Assembly: GCA_902600225.1 (NCBI GenBank)
Contig: CACKIH010000009.1
Span: forward strand, 1 to 43,496
Reading direction: 5' to 3'
DNA from: an uncultured Alphaproteobacteria bacterium
GTDB taxonomy: Bacteria; Pseudomonadota; Alphaproteobacteria; HIMB59; GCA-002718135
Length of the DNA stretch: 43,496 nucleotides
Shown here piece after piece: positions 7,992-15,735 of this stretch (position 1 is the stretch's first letter; the number at the start of each line of letters is the position of its first letter). Made by a program: the position numbers and the translations under genes. The notes beneath the pieces were generated by a model. The model saw nothing but the letters and a program-made list of their open reading frames with translations. It made no database searches and was not told the origin of the DNA.

Positions 7992-8423
7992 ATGGCTGAA
8001 TATATTCTAGAAGCTGGAGGAACAATGGCATTTACATTCCATGTTTTATTTATGCTTTTTAATTTATTTATTATTTATCAGTTCTATTTTAATGATAAAT
8101 TTTTTAACGAATTAGGTTTTTCCAATGAGGAGCCTAAATTGGTTTTTAGAGGTCCATTAGGTGCAGTTTTCCTAACAATGCTGTTAATGTCTATATTGTT
8201 AACATTTGATGTAACAGGAAATACTTATGAAGAGAATGTTGTACAATATAAATTCTGGTATTCATTTTTATTTATGCTTATGGCAATAGCTTTAATTAGC
8301 TCTGTAGTTAGATATTTTAATCTTGTAAATAATTATGGAATTACTCCAAATATAAGAGGAGTTATGTTTCCTTTAGTTGGACTAATATTAATAATTCTCA
8401 GAACAATATTTGAAGGTTATTAA
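7992..8423 (+). CDS. Hypothetical four-helix membrane protein (143 aa)
   Basis: The protein has about four hydrophobic segments (near 10-32, 55-73, 87-107 and 121-139) and no cysteine or obvious catalytic motif. A good AAGGAGA ribosome-binding site precedes the ATG and a strong hairpin terminator follows the stop, so it is certainly expressed as a gene. It lies 71 nt after the aldo-keto reductase on the same strand. I do not recognise the family. Confidence 0.72.
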   Translation: MAEYILEAGGTMAFTFHVLFMLFNLFIIYQFYFNDKFFNELGFSNEEPKLVFRGPLGAVFLTMLLMSILLTFDVTGNTYEENVVQYKFWYSFLFMLMAIALISSVVRYFNLVNNYGITPNIRGVMFPLVGLILIILRTIFEGY

Positions 8424-8431
8424 TATAAATT

Positions 8432-8458
8432 ACAAGCGGTGTAATAACCGCTTGTTTT
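8432..8458 (+). terminator. Rho-independent terminator
   Basis: The perfect 9-bp stem acaagcggt/accgcttgt (8432-8440 and 8447-8455) with a 6-nt loop is followed by TTTT. It lies just after the stop of the 143-aa membrane protein. It is GC-rich against a very AT-rich background and is the clearest factor-independent terminator in the window. On the minus strand the following bases are less U-rich, so it chiefly serves the plus-strand genes. It touches the stop codon of the convergent gene at 8457. Confidence 0.88.
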
Positions 8459-8849
8459 AATTAAAATAACTCCTTATTTTATTTCTTGATGCAAAATGTA
8501 ATATCAAAGAAACTATAAATAAAAATAAAACAAAGTAATACTCTCTAAATTCAACTTGACTAGTATAAAAAACAAATAAACAACAAACTGTAAATGATTT
8601 AATATAAATTTCTAAAAACTGAATAGGATAAAGTTTATCTGATTGAAGAAAAAGATATCTAAAACCAAAGTAAGCAAAAGTTAGAAAAACAGCTAATCTG
8701 ATTGAAGTAATTCTATGATATGGTATTTCTTGTTTCTCAACTATAGTGAATGGAAAATAGATAGTTACACCCATAATCTCTGCAATTATAAATGCCAATG
8801 CCCATAAACTTAGTATGCCTATTATTATTTTAGCTAATGTTCTTGCCAT
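8457..8849 (-). CDS. Hypothetical membrane protein (130 aa)
   Basis: Four hydrophobic segments are visible (about 5-27, 48-68, 80-97 and 102-120) with a basic C-terminus (SRNKIRSYFN). The layout is a little like small PsiE/DUF-type inner-membrane proteins, but I cannot place it firmly. The 114-nt spacer upstream (8850-8963) is AT-rich and shows no RNA gene or repeat that I can support. Codon use looks like its neighbours. Confidence 0.62.
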   Translation of the reverse strand: MARTLAKIIIGILSLWALAFIIAEIMGVTIYFPFTIVEKQEIPYHRITSIRLAVFLTFAYFGFRYLFLQSDKLYPIQFLEIYIKSFTVCCLFVFYTSQVEFREYYFVLFLFIVSLILHFASRNKIRSYFN

Positions 8850-8963
8850 ATTTAAACATGACCTTTTTTTTAATAGGGTTTAGATCAACCTATAATGGTA
8901 TTTTATCTAAAGATTCAAAAAAAATATATAAATTTCAAATTGTTAGCAGAAATCAAAGTTTTT

Positions 8964-9359
8964 TTATCTAAAATTATCTTTGACTGGTGAAAAATACAAA
9001 AGTATTAAAATTGCACCACTAATCAAACCACCTATTTGATCAAGCATTCCACTAAAAGCACTAAATATTACAGAACCACTAAAATAATTTAGAACTATGC
9101 CAGCTACCACTAAAAATAAATAAAGTGGTTTGCCATAAGAGATAAATCGATAAAGTAAATTTAAAGTAAATAGATATAAAAAGAATAAACTAATCGATAC
9201 TATTCGAGAAAAATTTTCAAAATTAGATAATAATCCATCATTTAAATTTTCATAAAGTTTGGAAATCTCAGATGGTTGATACATAGAAGATATAACCATT
9301 AAAATAATGACAATGAAGTCGGCTAAAATTAAATTTTTAAAAATTTTTTCAATTTCCAT
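8964..9359 (-). CDS. Hypothetical membrane protein (131 aa)
   Basis: Four hydrophobic stretches (about 12-27, 50-68, 79-100 and 108-124), with an acidic loop between the first two (EISKLYENLNDGLLSNFEN). There are no known motifs. The gene stands alone on the minus strand, 80 nt upstream (5') of nothing else on its strand until the transglutaminase operon end at 9439; it could be a distal member of that operon. No clear ribosome-binding site. Family not recognised. Confidence 0.58.
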   Translation of the reverse strand: MEIEKIFKNLILADFIVIILMVISSMYQPSEISKLYENLNDGLLSNFENFSRIVSISLFFLYLFTLNLLYRFISYGKPLYLFLVVAGIVLNYFSGSVIFSAFSGMLDQIGGLISGAILILLYFSPVKDNFR

Positions 9360-9438
9360 TAATTATAAATAGAGAGTATATTAATAAAATAAAGTTAAAA
9401 ATTTATTAATTTATTTTTATTAAGGATATTTTTATAGA

Positions 9439-10278
9439 TTATTGTTGAGAATTATTTTCTAAGGTTTGTACGTGTATATCCAAATTTTCAATAACAGCAT
9501 CATTATTGGTATTATCATAAAAAACACCTTTAATAGGTGCAGCATAACTCGCATCTAATCCACAAGAAACACGTACGTATCTTTCATCTGGACTGCACTT
9601 ATTTGTAGGATCAAATCCCACCCAACCTAAGTCATTTATATAAAATTCTGCCCACGCATGTGTAGATTGAAATTCTGAAGAATGGGAATTGTTATGCATA
9701 TAACCATTTACATATCTAGCAGGTATTCCTAAAGTTTTTGCTGCGGCAATCATAATATGTGCTTGATCCTGACAGACTCCCTTTTTCTGATAAAATGCTT
9801 CAATGGCTGTTGTTTGATTATTTGTCGTTAAAGGTTTGTATTCAATTTTTTCAGCTACTAGTTTCATAAGATTATGAGATGTTTCTAGATTTTCATTTTC
9901 ATTAAAACAATTTTTAGCTTCATTAGCTAAATTTTTTATATCCGCATTTGCTTTTGTTAAATTTGATTCTCTTAAGTAAACTAATGGATCTATTTTATCA
10001 GAAGAACTCTGGTAAATTCCTTTTGTATCAAATGTTTCAACTTTTCCAAGAACTGTAAATTGAATTTTTTTAACCTTGTTTGTATTTGTAAAACTTTGAA
10101 TATTATTAGCCTCACCATCCTGATAAATTTTTGATTTTTTGGCTGAGTCGTTATGGACATTCCACTCTAAAATTTTAAGACCATTATATTCTGAAGGATG
10201 CAGTTTAGTGGTTTGAATTAATCCCACAACTGGATTTTTATACTCATACTTAGTTGTGTGTTCGATTATTAGTTCCAT
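9439..10278 (-). CDS. Transglutaminase-like cysteine protease/amidase of the ATP-grasp/alpha-E cluster
   Basis: A 279-residue protein with the bacterial transglutaminase N-terminal domain (about 1-95: MELIIEHTTKYEYKNPV) followed by a papain-like transglutaminase core. The catalytic triad is intact: Cys169 in GVCQDQAHI, His207 in STHAWAEF and Asp223 in GFDPTN. The open frame extends 13 codons upstream into the end of the alpha-E gene, but MELIIEH is the family start and gives a 1-nt spacer after that stop. In this conserved three-gene cluster it is predicted to hydrolyse or transfer amide bonds in a peptide made by the ATP-grasp partner (Iyer and colleagues' amidoligase analysis). There is no signal peptide, so it acts in the cytoplasm. 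Confidence 0.88.
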   Translation of the reverse strand: MELIIEHTTKYEYKNPVVGLIQTTKLHPSEYNGLKILEWNVHNDSAKKSKIYQDGEANNIQSFTNTNKVKKIQFTVLGKVETFDTKGIYQSSSDKIDPLVYLRESNLTKANADIKNLANEAKNCFNENENLETSHNLMKLVAEKIEYKPLTTNNQTTAIEAFYQKKGVCQDQAHIMIAAAKTLGIPARYVNGYMHNNSHSSEFQSTHAWAEFYINDLGWVGFDPTNKCSPDERYVRVSCGLDASYAAPIKGVFYDNTNNDAVIENLDIHVQTLENNSQQ

Positions 10279-10279
10279 A

Positions 10280-11215
10280 TTAATTAAAAAACTCCTTATG
10301 TATTTCGTTATCAACACTAGATATTTTTCTAATAAATTGAGTTACAAATTGATGAAGTCCATATTCAACAATAGTTTCTATTTTTTCTTCTTGAATTTTA
10401 GTATTTAGATCTTTTAAATTATTATAAATTCTTCCAACTTTTTCTGGACTGCATGTTAGGTTGGTTAAATGTTTAACAATATTCTGAATACAAAAACTTA
10501 AAGATCTAGGGCAATTATTATTTAAAACTAAAAAGTCAGCAATTTTAGTTGCGGTAATATTACCATCGTATGCCCATCTAAAAGCTCTAAAAGAAGATAA
10601 AGAGCGAAGCAATATACTCCATTGCATATTATCGATATTACCACCTACATATTGAGGCTTAGGTAATAAAACAAAATACTTTACATCTAATAATCTGGCA
10701 GAATTATCAGCCCTCTCAATAAATAAACCAAGAAAAAGAAAATTATAACCATCATTTCTAAGCAAAGAACTTAATGATCCTCTAAATAAGTTTACTTGTT
10801 CTATTGTCCACTCTGTCAGATCAGGTAAATCAGATTTTGTAAATTTTTTTTCTTTTAAGTTTAGTATCTCTTGATAAGTTTTATTAATTGCTAACCAAGA
10901 CTCAGGGGTAAAGGAAGTTCTAACTACTAATGCGTTATTTCGTGCATTAAGAATACAATTGTAAACAGATGAAGGATTACTTTCATCAAAAAATAAATAA
11001 TCTTCTACATTTTTCTGTTCAATTGTATCATATTTATTTTTATATCCTTCAATTGATCCAGAAGCAGATAAAACTGATTCCCATTCATTATTATAACCAC
11101 TTGGATTTGGAAAAAGAGACATTCTATAACCAACATCCAAAAGCCTGGCTGTAGTTTCAGCTCTTTCCATATAACGACTGATCCAATATAGATATTCAGC
11201 AGTTCTACTTAACAT
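10280..11215 (-). CDS. Alpha-E domain protein (COG2307/DUF403)
   Basis: A 311-residue all-helical protein. The opening MLSRTAEYLYWISRYMERAETTARLLDV is the hallmark of the alpha-E family, and FLGLFIERADNSARLLDVKY at about 160-180 repeats the same ER-x-ARLLD pattern. Alpha-E proteins almost always sit with a circularly permuted ATP-grasp enzyme and a transglutaminase, as here. They are thought to be a structural or catalytic partner in peptide amide synthesis; no activity has been settled. It follows the ATP-grasp gene by 9 nt and ends 1 nt before the transglutaminase. Confidence 0.92.
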   Translation of the reverse strand: MLSRTAEYLYWISRYMERAETTARLLDVGYRMSLFPNPSGYNNEWESVLSASGSIEGYKNKYDTIEQKNVEDYLFFDESNPSSVYNCILNARNNALVVRTSFTPESWLAINKTYQEILNLKEKKFTKSDLPDLTEWTIEQVNLFRGSLSSLLRNDGYNFLFLGLFIERADNSARLLDVKYFVLLPKPQYVGGNIDNMQWSILLRSLSSFRAFRWAYDGNITATKIADFLVLNNNCPRSLSFCIQNIVKHLTNLTCSPEKVGRIYNNLKDLNTKIQEEKIETIVEYGLHQFVTQFIRKISSVDNEIHKEFFN

Positions 11216-11224
11216 TTTTATTCC

Positions 11225-12631
11225 TCATTCAGCTAAAACCCATGTGTCTTTCACACCGCCTCCTTGGCTAGAATTTACTACAAACGAACCTTCATTCATT
11301 GCAACTCTAGTTAAACCACCAGAACTTAATTGAGCTTTCTCTCCAATTAAACAAAATGGACGTAAATCTACCCTTCTTCCCTCAACTTGATTTTTGATGA
11401 GTGTTGGTGAAAATGAAAGATCAAGTAAAGGTTGAGCTATATATCCTTTTGGATTTGTTGAAAGTTTTGTTTTAAATTCATCTATAGAGGATTTAGAAGA
11501 TTTTGGACCTATTAACATCCCATAACCTCCAGATCCATCAACCTCTTTTACGACAAGTTCATTTATATTATCTAAAACATATTTTAATTCTTGTTCCTTT
11601 TCGCAATTCCATGTTTCAACGTTATCTAAGATTGGTTGTTCGCCTAAATAAAATTTGATCATCTCAGGTACATAAATATAAATTGCTTTGTCATCAGCTA
11701 TGCCTGCTCCAGGAGCTGAACAGATATTGACACCACCTGTTCTATAAACATCCATAATTCCTGGAATACCAATTACAGATTGAGGATTAAAACATAGAGG
11801 ATCTAAAAAATCGTCATCAATTCTTCTGTAAACTACATCTACTCTTTTTGGACCGTCAACTGTTTTCATATAAAGATATTTTCCCTCAACAAATAAATCT
11901 GTTGATTCAACCATTTCAATACCCATTTGATCTGATAAAAAACTATGTTCGTAATAAGCGCTATTTAAAGGACCAGGTGTAAGTAACACACATACTGGTT
12001 CAGGATTTTCACATTTAATAGGAGCTAAACTCATCAAGGTTTGCAAAAGTCTTGTTGGGTAGTCATCTATTGGTGTTACTCTGTTGTTATGAAATAGATC
12101 AGGAAACATTCGCATCATTATTTCTCTATTTTCTAGCATGTAGGAAACACCACTTGGTGTTCGACAATTATCTTCTAAAACAAAATAGTCGTTCGGTCCT
12201 GTTCTAACTAAATCTATACCAATTATAGGGCTATAAATATCTCTAGGTGGAGAAAAACCAAACATTGAAGGTTCAAATGATTTTTTTTTGTAAATAATTT
12301 CTTTAGGAATTATATTGGCTTTTATTATTTCACCTTGATTATAAATATCAGCAAGAAACGCATTAAGTGCTTTAGCTCTTTGGATTACTCCTCTTTCTAA
12401 CCTTAACCATTCTGTATAAGTAAATATCCTAGGAATTAAATCAAACGGAATTATTCTTTCTCTTGCAGTTTCGTTATTTGTAGAAAATGTAATTCCAATA
12501 TTTCTAAAATGAGTTTCAGCTTCAGCATTCTTTTCAAGAATAACTTTTGAAGTCATTTGATCTAACCAATCATTAATGTTGTTATAATGATTTCTTATAA
12601 CTGACTCAGATTGGTACATTTCATTAAACAT
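11225..12631 (-). CDS. Circularly permuted ATP-grasp type 2 protein (COG2308)
   Basis: A 468-residue cytoplasmic protein, first gene of the ATP-grasp/alpha-E/transglutaminase operon. Recognisable family blocks are FDLIPRIFTYTEWLRLERGV (about 82-101), EDNCRTPSGVSYMLENR (about 152-168), the VVYRRIDDDFLDPL block, KEVDGSGGYGMLIGP and the RRVDLRPFCL/GGLTRVA terminal motifs. By family it should activate a carboxylate with ATP and form an amide or peptide bond; the true substrates are unknown. The 127-nt stretch before the ATG is preceded by two tandem glutamine-riboswitch-like RNAs, so expression probably responds to glutamine. A weak AAGG lies 11 nt before the start. Confidence 0.92.
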   Translation of the reverse strand: MFNEMYQSESVIRNHYNNINDWLDQMTSKVILEKNAEAETHFRNIGITFSTNNETARERIIPFDLIPRIFTYTEWLRLERGVIQRAKALNAFLADIYNQGEIIKANIIPKEIIYKKKSFEPSMFGFSPPRDIYSPIIGIDLVRTGPNDYFVLEDNCRTPSGVSYMLENREIMMRMFPDLFHNNRVTPIDDYPTRLLQTLMSLAPIKCENPEPVCVLLTPGPLNSAYYEHSFLSDQMGIEMVESTDLFVEGKYLYMKTVDGPKRVDVVYRRIDDDFLDPLCFNPQSVIGIPGIMDVYRTGGVNICSAPGAGIADDKAIYIYVPEMIKFYLGEQPILDNVETWNCEKEQELKYVLDNINELVVKEVDGSGGYGMLIGPKSSKSSIDEFKTKLSTNPKGYIAQPLLDLSFSPTLIKNQVEGRRVDLRPFCLIGEKAQLSSGGLTRVAMNEGSFVVNSSQGGGVKDTWVLAE

Positions 12632-12653
12632 TAAAGAGTAAACCTTTTGAGTT

Positions 12654-12741
12654 TTAAGTAGAATATTTTTTTATTACTTAACTTTTCAACCATAGTTATA
12701 ACAAACCTTTCTTATTCGTTATAATTCATGCTTAGCTATGG
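12654..12741 (-). promoter_or_regulatory. Leader hairpins between aptamers and start codon (possible expression platform)
   Basis: Between the second aptamer and the ATP-grasp ATG the leader can form two hairpins. The first pairs ccatag/ctatgg (12690-12695 with 12736-12741), continued by ttataac/gttataa (12696-12702 with 12718-12724) with an 11-nt bulge. The second pairs TTAAGTA/TACTTAA (12654-12660 with 12675-12681). The second hairpin ends 7 nt before the weak AAGG ribosome-binding site. Neither is followed by a clean U-run, so control at translation or RNA stability is more likely than termination. The pairing is visible; its role is inference. Confidence 0.4.
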
Positions 12742-12758
12742 AAATTAAAATAACATCC

Positions 12759-12809
12759 GCGTTCCTTCAGCTTTAGCCTACTTCCGATCTGTTAATACAG
12801 ATTGAACGA
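12759..12809 (-). promoter_or_regulatory. Glutamine riboswitch (glnA RNA motif), gene-proximal copy
   Basis: On the minus strand the element begins TCGTTC and ends GAAGGAACGC. It has P1 CGUUC/GAACG, P2 AUCUGU/ACAGAU, the conserved CGGAAGUA, P3 GGC-UAAA-GCU and the conserved GAAGGAACGC. These strings and their order are those of the glnA RNA (glutamine aptamer), known mainly from cyanobacteria, their phages and marine metagenomes. It lies 127 nt before the start codon of the ATP-grasp gene, in the sense orientation. A second aptamer precedes it by 15 nt. Confidence 0.87.
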
Positions 12810-12824
12810 TTTAATAACTTGCAT

Positions 12825-12876
12825 GCGTTCCTTCAACTTTCGTTTACTTCCGTTTTGAATTATTCAAAATGAACGA
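12825..12876 (-). promoter_or_regulatory. Glutamine riboswitch (glnA RNA motif), upstream copy
   Basis: Same architecture as its neighbour: P1 CGUUC/GAACG, P2 UUUUGAA/UUCAAAA, then CGGAAGUA, P3 AAC-GAAA-GUU and GAAGGAACGC. Both variable helices differ in sequence from the other copy but keep pairing (compensatory changes), which is strong evidence for a conserved RNA fold and not a simple DNA repeat. A TATTAT box at 12887-12892 would place a transcript start at about 12880, just before the aptamer; no good -35 is visible. Tandem glnA RNAs are known and would sharpen the response to glutamine. Confidence 0.88.
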
Positions 12877-12932
12877 TGAAATTTTAATAATAAAATTTAT
12901 TTATTTTTAAAAATGAATTTCATACTAATTTG

Positions 12933-12951
12933 ATATGCATTTTTTGCATAT
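12933..12951 (-). terminator. Short AT-rich inverted repeat downstream of pcs
   Basis: The 7-bp palindrome ATATGCA/TGCATAT (12933-12939 with 12945-12951) has a 5-nt loop. It lies in the spacer between the end of the phosphatidylcholine synthase gene and the riboswitch region. It may be a weak terminator or processing hairpin that separates the two minus-strand units, but no U-run follows on the minus strand, so the role is uncertain. The rest of this 348-nt gene-free stretch (12632-12979) holds the two aptamers and leader hairpins listed separately. Confidence 0.3.
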
Positions 12952-12979
12952 ACAAAATATTATTGCATTACATACACTT

Positions 12980-13687
12980 TTAATAGTCTTTTATAGATCT
13001 AAGAAAACAAATATAAACGAAATAACCCGTACAAATTAACCAAATCAAAAGTACAATAGTATCATTTATAATTAAGTTTATTTCATTTTTTGTTACTAGT
13101 CGTAGTGTTGTTGCGGCCCAAACAACAGTAAAAAAAATTGTTAAATTCCTAAATGATTTCACTCTTAATGGATGAACAAACTTCCATGGAACAAATGTCA
13201 ATACTGATAAAATTATTATAATAATTAGGTTTATCCATTCATTTGTATTTAAAATAAAAAAATACAAAACTACAATATTCCAGACTGCCGGAAAGCCTTG
13301 AAAATAATAATCATCCGTTTTCATATTAACATTTATAAAGGTATACAATGAGACTCCAAATATAAGAGCAGGTATAATCATTTCAAAACCAGATGGCACC
13401 ATCTGAAACCAGTAAATCATTAGAGCTGGATTGATAACGTAATTTAGATAATCAATAATTGAATCTAAAATAATTCCATCTAGATTTGGTGCTTTTTCCT
13501 CAACACCAACCTTCCTGGCTAAAGTTCCATCAACTCCATCTACAAGTAAGGCCATACCAAGCCATAAAAAACTACCAACCTGATCATTATTTAATATTGA
13601 TATTAAGGCAAGAAACCCAAGTATAGCTCCTGATCCAGTGAAAGCATGTACACCCCATGCGGATATTTGATCTTTATCAACTTTCAT
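12980..13687 (-). CDS. pcs: Phosphatidylcholine synthase (CDP-diacylglycerol-choline O-phosphatidyltransferase)
   Basis: Makes phosphatidylcholine in one step from CDP-diacylglycerol and choline in the inner membrane. The 235-residue protein has several membrane segments and the complete CDP-alcohol phosphatidyltransferase signature: Asp50, Asp53, Ala57-Arg58, Gly71, Asp75 and Asp79. The family-specific opening AWGVHAFTGSGA (10-21) and VPWKFVHPLRV separate Pcs from phosphatidylglycerol-phosphate synthase. The pathway is typical of Alphaproteobacteria and needs external choline. The gene starts at an ATG at 13687; the 96-nt AT-rich spacer upstream shows no feature. Confidence 0.9.
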   Translation of the reverse strand: MKVDKDQISAWGVHAFTGSGAILGFLALISILNNDQVGSFLWLGMALLVDGVDGTLARKVGVEEKAPNLDGIILDSIIDYLNYVINPALMIYWFQMVPSGFEMIIPALIFGVSLYTFINVNMKTDDYYFQGFPAVWNIVVLYFFILNTNEWINLIIIIILSVLTFVPWKFVHPLRVKSFRNLTIFFTVVWAATTLRLVTKNEINLIINDTIVLLIWLICTGYFVYICFLRSIKDY

Positions 13688-13783
13688 AAATGATGTTGGT
13701 ATTTATCACTAAAATAAAAGAAAATAAAATTTTTGAAAAAAAAAGTAGAAAAATTAAGGTTTTAAAGGTTTTTAAAATTAGAC

Positions 13784-14161
13784 TTATAATAAGTTTATAA
13801 TGTCACTATCTCCTTCAGCAAAATTATAATTTTTAAAATCATTTTTTGTAACCCAAGCAGAATTCTCGTGTTCATTCAAAATAATTTCACCCTTAGCATG
13901 AGAACATATAAAATAATGCAATTTCACATTTATTTTATCATCTTGATAATTTTCTTCACCTAATTTATTTTTAACATTTATTTCTATATTAAGTTCTTCT
14001 TTTATTTCTCTTTTAAGTGCGATTTCAAAAGTTTCACCTTTTTCCACTTTTCCACCTGGAAATTCCCAACTTAATCCCATATGTTTATTTCTATTTCTTT
14101 GTGCAATAAAAAATTTATCATCTTTTATTATTATTGCTGCAACAACATCGAATTTATCCAT
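13784..14161 (-). CDS. mutT: MutT-like Nudix hydrolase (8-oxo-dGTP diphosphatase type)
   Basis: A 125-residue Nudix protein that probably cleans oxidised nucleotides from the pool. The Nudix box runs from Gly37 through Glu43 to REIKEELNI (51-59), with the metal-binding Glu55 and Glu56 present; the usual Gly near the end of the box is Asn58, as in some MutT proteins. Upstream SWEFPGGKVEKGE is typical of MutT. It overlaps the stop of the photolyase-related gene by one base (TAATG), so both are co-translated; a DNA-repair pairing makes sense. Confidence 0.82.
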   Translation of the reverse strand: MDKFDVVAAIIIKDDKFFIAQRNRNKHMGLSWEFPGGKVEKGETFEIALKREIKEELNIEINVKNKLGEENYQDDKINVKLHYFICSHAKGEIILNEHENSAWVTKNDFKNYNFAEGDSDIINLL

Positions 14162-15639
14162 TAATTAGTATTATCACGAATAAACTGATTTGCTTTTTTT
14201 ATAATATGATTTTTTCTCTCTGTATTCATTTTATCATAGATATTAACCATCATATTTAAACGTGGATTAGATTGAAAAAATTTTCTATTTTTATTAATAA
14301 AACGCCAATACAATCCATCCATTATATCATTCCAATTACCTCTTTTAAAATTCATCATTTTCATAAAATAACTTGAACCACAAATATATGGTTTGGTACT
14401 AAATATACCTCCATCACTAAATAATCCCATACCATAAACATTAGGTGACATTACCCAATCAGAACTATCTACAAACATTTCCATGAACCAATTATAAACT
14501 TCATTTGGTCTAATTTCACATAAGTTCATAATGTTACATAAAACCATTAATCTCTCAATATGATGTGTATAACCATATTTTTGTGCATTTTTTATTGAGT
14601 AATCTAAAGGATCTAATCCAGTTGTACCATCATACCATTTTTTAGTAAGGGAATTTTTATGTTGAAAGAAATTATTTTCTTCTAATTGTTGATCATAATT
14701 TTGGTAAATTCCCCTAATGAATTCTCTCCATCCAATAATTTGCCTGATATAACCTTCATAAGAATTAATTTTAATTTTATTTTCAACTTTTCTAACTCTC
14801 TCAATTATTAGTTCTGGTGTCAATAAACCTAAATTAATCATGGGACTTAGGACACTATGAAATAAAAAATTATTATTAGTATCAACTGCATCTTCATAAT
14901 CACCAAATAAATTAAATTTTTTAATAATAAAATAATCTAACCACTTAACAGCATCAACATGAGTTGTAGGTAGCCAAAAATTGTCAACTTCGCCTGGGTG
15001 ATTTTTAAAAATATTATTTATTTCTTGTTTTAAAACTTTTGTATGCTTTGTTTCTTTTGCTTTAATCATTTCTGGTATTTTAATATCTTTTGGAAGTTTT
15101 TTTCTATTGTCTTCATCAAAACTCCATTTTCCACCTTTGGGTTTATTATTTTCCATCAAAATATCTGTTTTTGCACGAGCAATTTTATAAAAATTTGCCA
15201 TAAAAGGTTTTTTTGTTTTAGTTAAATAATCTTTAAATTCATCTCTTGAATTTAAAAACATGGGTGATTGTATAAAAGTTAATTTAATCTTATTTTTTTT
15301 ACATAAGGTGATTATTTTTTTTTCAAAAAATTTATCTTCAATTTCAAAAGAAATTAACTCTTCGAATTTATTTTTTTTTATATAATTTTCTATTTTTTTT
15401 TCGTAGGATATTTTAAAATCTTTTTTTAAATCAATATAGTTTACTTTAAATTTATTTTTTTTTAATTCATCAGCATAAGATCTCATTGAGGATAGAAAAA
15501 GAATGAGTTTTAATTTATGATGTTTTTGAAAAGTACAAAGATCAAAACTTTCACACATAAAAATAGTTGAGTCTTTATATTTTCTGAGGTGTTTATGAGG
15601 GAATAATTGATTTCCAAGAATTAAAAATAAACTTTTCAT
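14161..15639 (-). CDS. Photolyase/cryptochrome-related protein (COG3046, PhrB-like)
   Basis: A 492-residue flavoprotein of the bacterial cryptochrome/(6-4) photolyase group. It has the N-terminal antenna domain (MKSLFLILGNQLF) and the FAD/DNA-binding core with REFIRGIY, GYTHHIERLM and VMSPNVYGMGLFSDGG. Relatives such as Agrobacterium PhrB carry a 4Fe-4S cluster. Here the segment between the MMNF and LYWRF blocks (about 428-446) is short and has no cysteine, and position DYS before the GYTHHIERLM block also lacks one; the only nearby cysteines are 368, 374 and 420. The cluster therefore seems absent. I chose the ATG at 15639 over the TTG one codon earlier. It overlaps mutT by 1 nt. Confidence 0.83.
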   Translation of the reverse strand: MKSLFLILGNQLFPHKHLRKYKDSTIFMCESFDLCTFQKHHKLKLILFLSSMRSYADELKKNKFKVNYIDLKKDFKISYEKKIENYIKKNKFEELISFEIEDKFFEKKIITLCKKNKIKLTFIQSPMFLNSRDEFKDYLTKTKKPFMANFYKIARAKTDILMENNKPKGGKWSFDEDNRKKLPKDIKIPEMIKAKETKHTKVLKQEINNIFKNHPGEVDNFWLPTTHVDAVKWLDYFIIKKFNLFGDYEDAVDTNNNFLFHSVLSPMINLGLLTPELIIERVRKVENKIKINSYEGYIRQIIGWREFIRGIYQNYDQQLEENNFFQHKNSLTKKWYDGTTGLDPLDYSIKNAQKYGYTHHIERLMVLCNIMNLCEIRPNEVYNWFMEMFVDSSDWVMSPNVYGMGLFSDGGIFSTKPYICGSSYFMKMMNFKRGNWNDIMDGLYWRFINKNRKFFQSNPRLNMMVNIYDKMNTERKNHIIKKANQFIRDNTN

Positions 15640-15735
15640 CAAATATTAAATAGTAAGTTATTAGAAAAATTATATGATTTATTAAAATTAATTGCTTATT
15701 TTAGACAATTTTTATCTATAATAAGTTATAAATTA

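Noticed and set aside
10279-10317. 13-codon extension of the transglutaminase gene
   Set aside because: It lies inside the alpha-E coding region and precedes the family-typical start MELIIEH.
12759-12876. Reading the two similar blocks as a simple DNA repeat or CRISPR-like unit
   Set aside because: Only two units, and the differing bases preserve RNA pairing, which fits aptamers and not spacers or transposon ends.
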